Below, one piece after another: positions 31,501-43,883 of a stretch of DNA of 64,000 nt. Source of the stretch: Tetracentron sinense (taxonomy: Eukaryota > Streptophyta > Magnoliopsida > Trochodendrales > Trochodendraceae); the NCBI GenBank assembly GCA_015143295.1, contig CM026552.1, positions 61,126,944 to 61,190,943 of the forward strand. Reading direction: 5' to 3'. Each line of letters starts with the position of its first letter. The stretch's first letter is position 1. The position numbers and the translations under genes were made by a program. The notes beneath the pieces were generated by a model. That model was not told where the DNA came from and did not search any database. It saw only the letters and a program-made list of their open reading frames with translations.

Positions 31501-31756
31501 GTCTCTTCGATCAAACTCGATCGAATCCTTTTGGCCGACGCCTCCAGGCTATGCCATCCCTGTATTCATCAATCCCCAGTGAGTAGTCTGAACTACTCAC
31601 CCTTCCCCAGCAGTAGCCTTGCCACTACGTTGTACTCACCATTTGCACTGCATGCATACATGTCATCATTCTGCATCCCTGTTATCCAAGCCCGGTGTAA
31701 AAATAGAATGATTCCAGTCTTTACCGTTCGAATCGCCAATCTTGGCATTCTCCAGC

Positions 31757-31769
31757 AAAGAGGGGCAGC
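31757..31769 (+). other. polypurine tract of element B
   Basis: AAAGAGGGGCAGC immediately before TGTAAGCACC of the 3' LTR. Confidence 0.85.
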
Positions 31770-34154
31770 TGTAAGCACCCGATTTTTACACCCCCACCTA
31801 ACTGTAGTTAAAGCCCATTTTAACTACAGTCACCTCCCCTACCAAGTCCCTCACAACCTAGGTGAGCCTCTCCAGTCAAACCCTAGAAAAACCCATGTCA
31901 AAACCCTTAGCATTTAGGTAACCCTAGCAAAACCCATGGCCTATAGGGCCTAACCCCTTTATCCAGGCCCATAAAACGCAGAAACCCTTTGGACAAACCC
32001 CCATGCCCGTAGGTGCAAGAGCCAGGCCCAATTCAAATCCAGAATGTCGGTAGCCCTTATACCGACATTATAAAATTACCCTGTTTTCCTGTTGTCGGTA
32101 GAAGATCTCCCGACATATTAGTTTTGGCCTGTTTACAGAATATCGGTAGATCGTCTACCGACATCTTCAAGTTATGAGTTGCAGGCCTGCAACACCCCTG
32201 CACACTCTACCTCCACCTCAGTCTCTCCCTCCTCAGCCCTTAGTCGACCTTACTGGGGTCCAATACCCTTCTTCCCCTTCTTCCTAATCCCTCTCAGGTC
32301 CTTAGATCCTTCCTTATAAATTCAAACCCACCTCCCATTCAAAACGGTCTGCAAATTTACAAGGCAAAGCCCCATTCCGAAATCCTCCTTCTCAGCCCTC
32401 CAAACCCCTGGTTCGGATCTGAGGACCACCTTGGACAAACCTCAAGTCCTCCCAACTGCTATAGTCCATCACCGGAGCACCACCCCCACGGTTGCAGACG
32501 TCCACCATTCCGAGCAAAACAGAGCATAGGGTAGGGATTTCCCCTACCCGTTTTTCTTTTGTCCCAATCATCATGTGAGCCCCTGGTCATCTCCAGGGGA
32601 CCCTTTTCTTACTGTGTTGATTTGTTTTCAATTCCAAACCCAATACAGAGGTGTTCATTCACCTTATCCATAGGTGTAATGAAACCCCTACGGGTATAGC
32701 AAAGCGTCGAGGTTGGCAGACCTCCACAGACCCTCTAGGGGTCCCTCACATCATGAGGGAACCCTTGGACCTCCCTGTGCACAGCTCCAGGAGCTACAGA
32801 TCCAATTTTCAGAAATACCCAGAGTGGCGGTACTCTCAGTTTCGCCATTCCCAAACAAACCTATTTCCGAAATGTCGGTGAATCCTTTCCCGACGTTCTG
32901 TGTTTTGCCTGGTTTTAGCCTGTCGGTAATACTTCCACCGCCAGTTTGCTGTTTCAGGCACAGCACCTTTGCAGCTCTGTGGGGCCCACTCCAGGAATCC
33001 CTTGGGCCCACACTAGGCTCATAATATCCCCAGGAGTCCCCTCTACACTCCACCACCTTTGGTTCACCTCGGGTTACAGCTTAACCCTAGTTAACTGTGA
33101 CAAAACACAGTCTTAAAACACTGTCCATAATGTAGGTAATTACATTACCGGCATTAAACTTTGTTTTATTTCTGCGCTTGTACAGGGGCCCAGGCCTAGT
33201 AGGAGACCACTTTAGGCCCTGCCTAGCCCCCTGGGCCCACCTTGGACTATACCAGACCCTTAACCACGGTTAAATCTACCTCCGGTTAACATTTAACCGC
33301 AGTTAAGCACCCCTTAACCCCACAAACTTTGGGAAATTAAACGGACATTCCTGAAACTGAGATTGGACCTTAATCCTGACTTTGGGCCTCTCCTTAACGC
33401 TGGTTAGCAACCCTAACCACAGCTAGAACTCCTTAACTATGGTTAGCAACCCTAATCGTAGTTAACTTCGGTTTACGGCCTACCGGGCCTAAAAACCAAG
33501 TCTACCGAACTTACCTCGGCCTACCGGGCCCCGCTTTAGCCTACCAGGCTACAACTCACTTACCCTTTACTGTGGTTAGCAACCCTAACTGTAGTTAGTT
33601 CGGCCTAATCCCGGTTAGCAATCCTAACCCGGGCTGGACTCGTCCTTAGTCTACCAAACTACTCTCTAAGCCTACTGGGTTCCCATACCTTGCACTTGAC
33701 CTCCTCGGTCAATCAACCCTAGTCTACCGGACTAGTCCATGTTAGCCACCCTTGGTGCACACACACACGCCCCTAGCCTCGGCACAGGCTCACGTGCCAG
33801 AATTACGCTCGGTCTGATCTCACCCTGTGAGTACGTAGGCAGCCCAACACAGGCCCGACCCCAATTAGCTTTTCCCTTCTTAGATTAGTGTTCATTTAAA
33901 CATTTCGGCATTTTAAATAAGATTAACTTTATTTGGCTTAAACCCGGGGAGTACAGAACCGTTGTAAAACGGAAACCTCGGGGTGCCTAACACCTTCCCC
34001 GAACTTAACCGAACCCCTTACCCCGATCTCTCTCGTGGACCAAGACCTTATCCAAAACTTCGGAGGACTTATCCCTTCTGAATTAATAGGTGGCGACTCT
34101 CAAAAAACCCGTGAGCCACAAATAGATCGAGGGAGTGAATTTCCTGCGCTCACA
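31770..34154 (+). repeat. 3' LTR of element B
   Basis: 2385 bp, TGTAAGCACC...GCTCACA. Matches 6819-9159 throughout. The stem-loops are at 32041-32165, TATA at 32314-32321 and the palindrome field at 33265-33610. Longer than the 5' LTR because of extra segments near 31950, 33000 and 33110. Confidence 0.93.
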
Positions 34155-34159
34155 ATGTT
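34155..34159. repeat. target-site duplication, right copy (ATGTT) of element B
   Basis: Pairs with ACGTT at 6814-6818; one C-to-T difference. Confidence 0.8.
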
Positions 34160-35484
34160 TGTGGAGGAACCTACCTTAAAAGCATCTTACTATTCATGAA
34201 AAGCTTAAAACATGAGATCATGGCATTAAACATTATACATTTGACATACATTACATAGATCATGGTTACTTAGCCTATTACATCCATATCATACTTTATA
34301 GTTCATACCTTTTAAGAAAATCATGGTAGATTTAGGAATTTGAAACACATGGAAGAAATCTCAACATTTCAAGCTTGGAGAACTAGGTTTTGGGATCTAG
34401 CTTATCTCTAGGTTAACTAGAAGGGTGTACTTACAATTTCTACTCAAAAATCATGCATGGAATCCTACCTTTCGGTATTTAAATTATCACCAAGCTAGGT
34501 AGTATAAGGTACTTACCTTGCAAAGCTTGAATCTCTTTTGAGAAATGTTGAGAAGGCCTGAAAGAGTTAACTTCGAGCTTTGAGGAGCAAGAGTCGAGCT
34601 TCCAACTTGATCTCAAGACCCAACAAGCCAAAACCCTAGAAGATTGTGTCTTAGAGGGTATATGAAACCCTAACCCACGAAATTTGGGTATATATGGGCA
34701 ATGGGGTGGTCAAAGACCAACATACCCTTAATGAAATGGCTTAAAAATGACCAAAGAGGCCAAAAGTGTGAGGTTCGATCGACTGGTTCGTAATCATCTC
34801 TCTGTAAAAAATTATTATACAAATTTTGGGCCATTTGGTCAACCGAAGGTTGCACTTGGTCGATCGAATGAGGTTGGGTCGACCAATTTTGTGTTGGATC
34901 GACCGGTTGCTGCCCTGCTTTGTCCCCTTCGATTTTTCAACCATAACTTTTGACTCGTTTATTTTATTTTGACGATTCAACTTCTATTGGACTCGTCATT
35001 CAAATGAGAATAATTTTGTGTCTAATGGACAAATCCTAATTCTGAAATTTTAATTACCTAAATGGGCTCTAAATCTGACTAGTTTGGAAAGGATTTCAGT
35101 AGCCCAGATTTTTTAGCACACCTGATTTCGGAAATCCAATGTTTAACCTATCTTTGACTAAAAATCTGGATAAATGATAAATATGAACCACGAAGAGAGT
35201 TTCGGTATCTTTCCAAAAATTTAAGAATCACTCGATTCCAATTAGCAGTGACCAAACTATGCCTCCCTAAAGTTGAGGGTATGTGAAGACATTTCTCTTC
35301 TTTTCAACTTTTGGTCATACTTTGATCACTTAGAATGTTTCACACTCTTGGTTTAACACCCTTAGACCCCTTTGAGCATTTTCAACCTTGTTTCCCATTA
35401 ATCAAAAGCTCAAGGTATATGAAAGGCCCTTTGGCCATGAAATTATTTTTCACCAACCATGTACAAAAGTTCTAGGGTTCTACA
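34160..35484 (-). repeat. 3' LTR of element D, proximal part
   Basis: On the minus strand it starts TGTAGAACCCTAGAAC at 35484 after a purine tract. It carries the conserved U3 block near 34925-34985, a GGTCGACC-type palindrome slot (34775-34910), a TATA box CATATATACC at 34687-34696, and the near-ideal donor GCAAG/GTAAGTACC at 34516. It resembles S2 (54381-57449). Confidence 0.85.
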
Positions 35485-36997
35485 TCCTTCCCCCCTTACA
35501 AAAATTTCATCTCCGAAATTGGATGATACAAGAAAACCAACATACATCAAACCAATAGGGAAACTAAAAAAACAATTGTGGGTATTCTTCTTTCACTTTA
35601 GCCTCACGTTCCCATGTAGCCTCTTCTGCAGAATGGTTCTGCCATCTTATGAGGACCAATGGAATAGTCTCGGTGCGCAAGACTTGATCTCGTCTGTCCA
35701 AGACTTGAACAGGTTGCTCCACTAACGTGAGATCCTCCCGAATGACTAACGAATCAAGCTCAATGATATGGGATGGATCCGGGATGTATATTCGGAGCAT
35801 GGAAATGTGAAATTCAATGTGGACTACCGCCATATGAGTGGGTAGAGCTATCTCACCAACTCTGGTGATGATCTCGAATGGACCCACATAACTAGGGCTG
35901 AGCTTGCCCCTCTTCCAAACCTCATAACACCCTTTGTCGGTAAAATCTTGACGAATAAAAAATCACCAACAAGGAATTCAAGATCTCTCCTACGGGTGTC
36001 GGCATAGCTCTTTTGTCAATCCTATGCAACATTCAACCTTTCCCTAATAACCTGGACCCTATCTGTGGTCTGCTCAATTAACTCAAGACCCAACACTTTC
36101 CTTTCCCCGACTTCATCCCAGTATAAAAGGGATCTACAACTTCTCCCATACAAGAACTCGAAAAGTGCCATTTAGATGCTCGCCTGATAGCTGTTGTTGT
36201 AGGCAAACTCAACCAAAAGGAAATAATCCTCCCATCTGCCCTTAAAGTCTAGCATGCATGCTCGGAGCATGTCGTCTATTAACTGGTTTACCCTCTCAGT
36301 CTGCCCATTAGTTTGCATGAAGGCCGCACTAAAGTCCAAACGAGAACCCATAGCGCTCTAAAAGCTCTTGCAGAACCTGGAAGTGAATCTAGGATCCCGA
36401 TCTAAAACAATGTTCACTGGCACCCCGTGCAACCAAACCACTTCTTTGATGTACTAAACAACTAGCTGGTTCGAGTTAAACGTAGTTCGATAGGGTAAGA
36501 AATGAGTAGACTTCGTCAATCTGTCAACCACTACCCAAATGGCATCGAAGTTCTTCACCATCCTTGAAAACCCCTCAATGAGGTCCATAGAAATGTTCTC
36601 CCAATTCCATTCGAGAATAGGGAGGGGTTGCAAAAGACCTGCTAGTCTCATATGCTCGACCTTGACCTACTGGCACACCAAGCACCAAGACACATACTCT
36701 GCCACTTGCTTCTTCATGTTCCGCCACCAGAAATGCCCCTTGAGGTTCTGATACATCTTTGTACCCCTAGGGTGTACGGTATACTTGGACCGGTGAGCTT
36801 TGTCCAAGATTTCTCATCTAAGCTTCTCATCGGTTGGAACACATATTCTTCCCTTGAATGTGATGGTCCCTTCATCATTCAAGGCAAACTCTTCACTGCC
36901 ACTGCTAACAGACTTATTTCGGTAAGCCAGTAACTCGGCATCCGACCCTTGTAACTCTTAGATCTGAACCAAAATGTAAGGCCTAACAGTGAGATTA
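35485..36997 (-). pseudogene. integrase-chromodomain end of element D, with adjacent purine tract
   Basis: Minus strand. Starts within the RNase H-integrase linker (NLTVRPYILVQI), then the zinc-finger region HPRGTKMYQNLKGHFWWRNM and CLVC, the catalytic Asp motif SMDLIEGF near 36575, and the GPY/F module GPFEIITRVGE near 35870. A chromodomain-like IRWQNHSAEEATWERE ends at the PQLFF terminus near 35564. The PPT (plus strand TCCTTCCCCCCTTAC) lies at 35485-35499. Several stops and a shift near 35930. Confidence 0.85.
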
Positions 36998-37936
36998 TGT
37001 GACACCTCGAAGCCACACCTTAGGGAATCGTGTTCCCAGACACGCTTCGGATCGTTCATACCAATACAACGGAAGACTTTGCCCACAAAAATTGTAGGAA
37101 TTTTCAAACTTTGCCCCCAATGAGGCAAATCATCACTGGTCATCACAATAGCCATCACCACAAAACAAATACTTGTATTAATTACATCTATGTCTGTTTA
37201 CAAAACGTAGGCTCCACTAAAGCGTCGAGTAGTCTCTATCCAAAATCCAAAAAGGTTCAAGGTGCAAGATCCACACCTATTGCTCAGTAACTCCTATATA
37301 TGTTGACATAAAACATCAGTGAGCTATGAAGCCCAATAAAAACACTGTCCATCTATAATATTTTCCTTGAATTAATGTGCATCAATAACAACATAATAGT
37401 ACAAATCCAGAGTTATGATACAGTATAATAATATATCCAAGTTATAATGTGACACACGGTCACACAGAGCTATTACACCCAGCACGAGATTCCCAATCTC
37501 GAAAATATCCAGTTATGAATTCATTTCAACATTCCACACAATAATCATGTTATTCTTCAAGTCCTTCGACTCTATTAACTGGCCGTAGGCCCATGCACAA
37601 TTTTATTTGCACTATACATACATGAACCCTTGTCCAATCATCAATCATCACTTGAGTCTTCAAGACTTACTTACACAATCCCGGGTAATATATACCAGAT
37701 CAAGATCGAACTTTGGGTACTCCGACCCAAATACCAACTCAGAATCTGAAGATTCACTACAACTTTGAGCACACCTGCTCGTACAACCCTGAATCCGAAG
37801 ATTCAATACGAACCTGAGCACTCCGGTACGACCAACTGTTACGACACATGAGCACTCTGGTTCAACAAATTGCGAAGCCAAAGATTTCATACCACACAGG
37901 CACCTGCCCTACAAGAACAAACTCCTCAAATCCACT
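36998..37936 (-). repeat. 3' LTR of element E, distal part
   Basis: Plus strand begins TGTGACACCTCGAAGCC. It is a different LTR family from the others: no CCCACCCTAGGAGTTAG end block and no small ORF were found. CACTCYGGTTCG/ACGAC-like short repeats occur near 37690-37870. Ends at CCACT, the target duplication of element C. Confidence 0.75.
37932..37936. repeat. target-site duplication, left copy (CCACT) of element C
   Basis: CCACT precedes the LTR end at 37937; an identical CCACT follows 50062. Confidence 0.92.
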
Positions 37937-38213
37937 TATCGCGACCCAGAACCCACCCTACGAGTTAGAGTGAATTTTGGACGACTTATCATGACTTACA
38001 TGCCTTGCTTGACGAAATAACCTGCAAAATACCTGGACCATATTCAATAGAGGACGACAGAGCGGAAGCATAACTACATAGCACAGCGGAAATCTAACAA
38101 AACCCCTACGTATATACATGATCCAAGTTTATATACAATGAACTCACAAAAGAAAATGCGGACATGCCGGCCAAAATACATGAATATAATCTCTCAAGCT
38201 TACCCACAATCTC

Positions 38214-38354
38214 TCACTTAGAATCTAACACATAATAGTGACCGTCTACATAAGGCTCCTCAGCAGGGACCCCCTCGATGTACTCCACCTCCACCAATGG
38301 ACCAGGAGCACAGATGTCGAAAGGAGCAGCCACTCCACTATCACCTGCTGACAT
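38214..38354 (-). CDS. LTR small ORF (46 codons), 3' LTR of element C
   Basis: ATG at 38354-38352, TGA at 38216-38214. Begins MSAGDSGVAAP, then PFDICAPGPLVEVEYIEG, with a longer tail ending in LDSK. Compared with element A, the same residues are encoded with different third bases. Not a recognised family. Confidence 0.45.
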   Translation of the reverse strand: MSAGDSGVAAPFDICAPGPLVEVEYIEGVPAEEPYVDGHYYVLDSK

Positions 38355-39699
38355 AAGACGTAGGGCTGAGCATGGAATACTCAGCGTGTACCAAATACTA
38401 ACCAATAGCCATAGCATAGCAATAACAATATAAGGCAGAAAGCAATTTATATCATAATAGGAAAACAAACAGTTTATAGTTCATGCTTGCATCACATCAA
38501 AGCCGGTAAAACTCTTGAAAACATCATGTGCTTAACTTGCCTTGAAAATATTCTTTTCGTGCATGAAAACTTGTCTTGTCATGTGTCTTGTTTTGTCGTA
38601 TCGTGTCATGCTTGTATCATGCGTGTCATGCGTGTATCATGCTTGCTTGCTTGCTTGGAAAATAAACATGTTCATGCTACTTGTGAGGGAGGGGAGGCCC
38701 CTCTTCCTAAATGAGAAACAACTTGTGAGGGAGGGGAGACCCCTCTTTAACGAAATTCATTGAATGTAACATGAATGCTTGGGGCGTTCTTGTTCGTGTC
38801 AAAAAGTGAGGCAAAACATATCTTAAGATATGCCCTACCTCTATTTACCAACACTTTCGTTTGGCCTTGTCATGGTATTCATGAATCGGGAATAAAACCT
38901 TGAAACAAAACACGGTGTTTAATGCTTGGAACCCTACTCATGGACTACATGTCGTGCTCGTGGTTCCGTGTACAATTAAGGATGACAATGGCATATAAAG
39001 AACATTTACATTTGATCAACAATTAAATCAAATAAATAAGCAATTAACCTAACAACATACCATTCTATGAAGTAAAGAAATTCACACATGTATTTTCTAA
39101 GAATCATTAGCAAATTCTTCATTTTGGCATTTCATCAAAGAATTGGTATGTTCATTATGATTAATACCTAATCCTGCATTACTAGGTGGGTTAATGCTCA
39201 CAACACACATGTATGTTTGTTATTGGTACAATACCCTTCCCATTCCATTCATCACACAAACACACGGCATCCAATCGCCCATTCACATCCACACAACCAT
39301 CCACCGTCATCCACTCGTCCCATCTCATTATCTTACATAGAAATTAAGAAAAAATACAAAATGAAGTAAAACAAAGATAGGAGATGAACTAGAAGGTTAG
39401 TATAGGGTACTGACTTTCAATAGAGGGAAGAAAATCCTTGATGTGGAGCTCTAACTTGAGGAAGAACCCCTCTTGGGTTTAAAGAACTCTAGTTGCCTTG
39501 AGGAAGATCCTTGCTTGAAAATCTCCAAGCTTAAACCTCCCTTGATCTCCAAATCAAAGCCTCTTTGGAGGATTTTCCAAATCTCCTCTCTTCCTCTTTC
39601 TTCCCTCTTTCACTCTTCTAGGTTAGAAAAGCCCCAAAATGAAGATTCCTAAACAAGAATAGGGTTTAAGACCATCAAATCCAGCATCAGTTACCGCGG

Positions 39700-39965
39700 G
39701 CAATCAATCGCACACTTGTCTGTGATCGATCGCAGGTCCTTGCGATCGATCGCATATAGAAGGGATCTATCGCACATGAACCCGAACGTTTTAGGTCTGA
39801 TTTTCCCTGCATCCGATCGATTGCATACTCTTGAGATCAATCGTAGATCCCTACGATCTATCGCACCTGGGGAATCCATCTATCGCATATGGCCCAGGGA
39901 GTTTGGGACCCATTTCACCTACATACGATCGATCACACCTGACTTACGATCGATCGCACCCTCCA
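39700..39965. repeat. GCGATCGATCGC palindrome array, 3' LTR of element C
   Basis: About nine copies of GCGATCGATCGCA or decayed forms (GATCTATCGCA, GATCAATCG), about 20-35 bp apart, next to the conserved U3 block. The 5' LTR copy is at 49438-49700. Confidence 0.85.
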
Positions 39966-40323
39966 GATTTTTGTTGTTTTTCTCCCAGTTTTCCTCACTT
40001 TGGTAATTCGGCCATAACTTTTGACTCGGTTGCCCGATTTTGATGATTCAACTTGCATTAGATTTGTCTTTCGAAGGGGAACATTTTTGAAATTTTAGAA
40101 TTTCCAATTTCTTCCTTATTTATTGACCAAATTGCCCTTAAAGTTGACTGATCCGCAAATGAGATTCAGTAACTCGGGTTTTCGACATATCCGACTTAGG
40201 AATACTAATTCTTAACACTTAGAGTTCTTTAAATTTCCTCATTTCATAGAATTAGGAGGATTGCAAAGGCTTAACACCTTGGCATGGGTTCCAATACATG
40301 GCAAAAAATTTTGGGGTGCTACA

Positions 40324-40337
40324 TCGTCCCCTCCTCA
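40324..40337 (-). other. polypurine tract of element C
   Basis: Minus strand reads ATGAGGAGGGGACGA just before TGTAGCACCCC. Confidence 0.85.
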
Positions 40338-40414
40338 TAAAAATTTCGTCCTCGAAATTTGGACGACACATGTATTACAAATCTCAAAACATCATTATAT
40401 AGCACAAACAAAAC

Positions 40415-43400
40415 CTATTCAAATAACTCTGGGTATTTCGCTTTGACTTCGGCTTCACGTTACCATGTGGCCTCTTCTCGGGCATGATGTTGCCACTGAA
40501 TGAGCACTAATGGAATAGTCTTGTTGCGAAGGACTTGATCTCTTCGATCCAATATATGAATTGGCTTTTCAACCAAAGTGAGATCCTCTCGGATTTCCAA
40601 CGGTTCCAAGTCTATGACATGCAAAGGGTCTGAAATGTATTTCCGGAGCATCGATACATGGAACACATTGTGAATTGCAATCATATGAGTTGGAAGAGCT
40701 ACCCGGTACGTAACTTCACCAACTCGCGTGATAATCTCAAAGGGGCCGACATATCGAGGACTAAGCTTGCCTCTTTTGCCAAATCTCATAATCTCCTTAC
40801 TAGGAGATACCTTCAGAAAGACGTGATCCCCTACTTGAAATTCCAAGTCCCTATGGCAAGTGTCAGCATAGCTTTTCTGATGAACTTGGGCAACTTTCAA
40901 CCGATCCCAGATAATCTTAACTTTGTTCACAGTTTGCTCGATCAACTCCAGACCTAACACCTTTCTTTCTCCTACCTCATCCTAGTAGAGAGGAGACCTG
41001 CAGCTTTGCCCATACAAGGCCTCAAATGGTGTCATTTGGATGCTTGCCTTGTAACTATTATTATAGGAGAATTCAACCAAAGGCAAGTGCTCTTTCCAAC
41101 TGCCCTTGAAATCCAGCATACACACTCGAAGTATGTCTTCAATGATTTGGTTCACTCTCTCGATTTATCCATCCGTCTGTGGATGAAAGGCGGTGCTAAA
41201 ATCAAGTCGGGTACCCATGGCTTCCTGAAAGCTTTTCTAGAACCTGGATATGAATCTTGGATCCCGATCTGATACAATACTGACTGGCACCCTATGCAAC
41301 TGAACGATTTCCTCGATATACAATGCAGCCAATTGACTCAAGTTGAAAGTGGTTCGATAAGGCAAGAAGTGTGCAGATTTAGTCAAACAGTCTACTACAA
41401 CCCAAATCGCATCAGAGTTTCTTGCCCTTTTTGGCAAGCCGATAATGAAGTCCATGGAGATGTGCTCCCATTTCCACTCGGGAATAAGGAGAGACTGTAA
41501 TAGACCCACCCATCTCAAGTGTTCTGCCTTCACCTGTTGGCACACCAAGCACCGTGCCACATACTCCGCAACATCCCTCTTCATGTTCCACCACCAAAAG
41601 TGACCCTTGAGGTTCTGGTACATCTTTGTGCCCCCAGGATGCACTGCATACTTTGAAGGGTGGACTTCATCCATAATCTCTCGTCGAAGATCCGCATTGG
41701 CCGGAACACACAGCCTTCCCCTGAATGTGATAGCACCTCGGCTAGTGAGAAAGAATTCCTCACTACCCTTAGCAACTTCCTTATCCCGAAAGGCCAACAA
41801 GTCGGTGTCCGTGGCTTGATACTCTTGAATTAAATCTATGATGTACGGTCGAACCGTGACATTTTCCAAAACAGGACTGCGGACGGAATATTCACACTAA
41901 TGTCCAGATTTGCCAAATCTTCCAATAGCTTCCATTCCTGAACCAACATGCGTGCCAACAAACCCGGAGGTCTTTTACTCAAAGTGCCAGTGACCACATT
42001 TGCTTTGCCCGGGTGATATTGAATGGTGCACTCGTAGTCCTTCAAGAATTTCATCCAATGTCGTTGCCTCAGATTCAGCTCCTTTTAGGAAAAGAGATAC
42101 TTGAGGCTCTTGTGATCCATGAACACATAGAACTCTTCCCCGTAAAGGTAATGTGATCAAATCTTAAGTGCAAACACGACTGCAACAAGCTCCAAGTCAT
42201 GCGTGGGGTAATTCTTCTCGTGCTCCTTTAATTTCCTTGATGCATAGGCAATGACCTTCTTGTGCTGCATGAGTACACACCCAAGTCCAACGTGTGAGGC
42301 ATCAGTGTACACCTCATAACCGCCACATCCGGATGGCACTATAAGGACGAGGATCATGGTAAGCCGCTTCTTCAGTTCTGTGAAACTGATCTCACACTTA
42401 TCGCTCCATACAAACTTGGTATTTTTCCTGGTCAAGTAAATGAGCGGTGCTGTGAGGCTGGAGAAACCCTCTACAAATCTCCTGTAATAGCCTGCCAACC
42501 CAAGAAAACTACGTATCTCTGTGAAACTCTTGGGCCTTGCCCAACTCATGACTGCCTCTATCTTCTTCGGATCTACTGAGATGCCTTCCACAGATACAAC
42601 GTGGCCTAGGAATGCCACTTCTTACAACCAAAACTCACACTTGCTTAGTTTGGCATACAGTTTGTGCTCTCTCAACATTTCTAAAGCAAGGCGAAGGTCT
42701 CACACATGATCTTCCCCTGTATGTGAATATATCAGTATGTCATCGACAAACACAATCACGCATCGATCTAGGTATGGTTGGAACACCCGGTTCATCAAAT
42801 CCATAAAGGCTGCCGGCACGTTCGTGAGACCAAAAGGCATCACCAAGAACTCGTAGTGTTCGTATCGAGTCCTGAATGCAGTTTTGGGAACATCTTCCGC
42901 CTTGATCTTCAACTGGTGGTAGCCGGACCGAAGATCGATATTAGAGAAAAATTTTACTCCCTTTAACTGATCGAACAAGTCATCAATCCTAGGCAATGGG
43001 TACCTATTCTTTATAGTGACCTTGTTCAACTACCTGTAATCGACGCACATCCGCATCTAGCCATCCTTCTTTTTAACAAATAGCACTGGGGCATCCCAGG
43101 GTGAGACACTTGGTCGAATGAAACCAAGGTCTTGCATCTCATCCAATTAAATTTTCAACTCCTTGAGTTCAATTGGGGCCATCCTGTACGGAGCCCGAAA
43201 GATGGGAGCTGTGCCTGGTGCAAGCTTGATCACAAACTCAATCTCCCTGTCTGGAGGCAACCCTCGCAACTCCTCTGGAAACACACAGGAATTCACTCAC
43301 GACCAAAATACTCGAAGATTCCTTTACCTCGAGGTTCGCTAAGCTTAGTGCCACAAAGCGAGCAATATCCTTACTCCTCAACCCCCCAAAATGAAATGGC

Positions 43401-43737
43401 TTCCCTTCCACCGGCTTGAAGAGTACCATCTTCTCAAAGCAAGCCATATGCCTATGATGCGCTGCTAACCAGTCCATCCCTAAGATGACGTCGAAGTCTT
43501 GAAATCTGAGGATGATCAGATCAACCGCCAACTCGTGGCTCCCCACTTGGACCACACTATTTCTATACACTTTATCTACCACTACCATCTTGCCGAGAGG
43601 AGTCGAAATGGCTAACTCCGGTTTCAACTAGCTAGGCTCAGACGAAAAGCCTTGAGAGAAACTCGGCGATACGAATGAATGAGTAGACCCGGTGTCGATC
43701 AATACTCAAGCCAAACATTCATTGACTAGTAAGGTTC
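40415..43737 (-). pseudogene. pol of element C: protease, RT, RNase H, integrase, chromodomain
   Basis: Minus strand, same domain order as element A. Protease IDTGSTHSF near 43690; [22 protein letters not shown] near 43025 and catalytic FVDDILIYS near 42740; RNase [11 protein letters not shown] near 42310; integrase [20 protein letters not shown] near 41650, SMDFIIGLP near 41460 and SDRDPRF near 41250; GPY/F RYVGPFEIITRVGEVTYRV near 40760; chromodomain IQWQHHAREEATW near 40500. Reading ends PELFE-stop at 40415. Stops or shifts occur near 40460, 40985, 41236, 42090, 42155, 42630 and 43030. It is therefore a clear pseudogene but almost full length. Confidence 0.93.
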
Positions 43738-43883
43738 CTGAAATTTTAGCTAGCTAAGTCAATCCATGCATCACCAGCGTATACATATAGGTATATATCT
43801 ATATAACATGCCATATATGTACACAGTCGAATAATACGTAACAAAATAATTTATGGATAATTAAATAAACTACAATTGCGTAC
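43738..43883 (-). other. putative intron between gag and protease, element C
   Basis: Minus strand CAAG/GTACGCAATTGTAG...AATTTCAG/GAACC, 146 bp. Boundaries are identical to those of element A (150 bp), but the length is not a multiple of 3. Only removal restores the gag-to-protease frame, which reads QGTLLVNE across the join. Confidence 0.65.

Larger units (their letters stand above)
28907..31756 (+). other. long 3' untranslated region of element B
   Basis: About 2.85 kb with no conserved reading frame. It includes the element-typical GTACATAGGCAGCCTATCA (29137-29155), which also occurs in the LTR as GTACGTAGGCAGCC near 8837. There is a 108-bp direct duplication (29793-30008) with GGCAATGGCCTCATTGCGCA in each copy. 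A stretch of recurring CCCCAGCAG and CTCCCCAA motifs (29400-30310) follows. The 71-bp array comes last. Confidence 0.75.
6819..34154 (+). mobile_element. Element B: Ogre/Tat-like Ty3/gypsy retrotransposon, complete but decayed, split by element A
   Basis: Order on the plus strand: 5' LTR, PBS, leader, ORF1, gag, protease, RT, RNase H, second RNase H, integrase, long 3' untranslated region with a 71-bp array, PPT, 3' LTR. Two RNase H domains, an ORF upstream of gag and a long repeat-bearing 3' UTR are known hallmarks of the plant Ogre/Tat lineage. Without the 10.2-kb element A it is about 17.1 kb. All ORFs carry stops or frameshifts. The target duplication ACGTT/ATGTT places it inside the 3' LTR of element D. 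Confidence 0.92.
5734..36997 (-). mobile_element. Element D: old Ty3/gypsy element (3' LTR plus integrase end), split by element B and cut off by element E
   Basis: Minus-strand element read right to left: integrase fragment (36997 to 35485), purine tract, then the 3' LTR in two parts (35484-34160 and 6818-5734) separated by element B. Removing B leaves an LTR of about 2.4 kb. The 5' half (gag, protease, RT and 5' LTR) is missing because the sequence changes at 36998 to the LTR end of element E. With its many stops it is one of the oldest layers here. Confidence 0.85.
37937..40323 (-). repeat. 3' LTR of element C
   Basis: 2387 bp. Plus strand begins TATCGCGACCC (a mutated TGTCGCGACCC) and ends GGGGTGCTACA. 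It contains the small ORF at 38214-38354, the perfect palindrome CATATCTTAAGATATG (38817-38832), GAGGGG-AGG-CCCCTC hairpins (38690-38740), and a GCGATCGATCGC array (39700-39965) beside the conserved U3 block. Confidence 0.93.
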
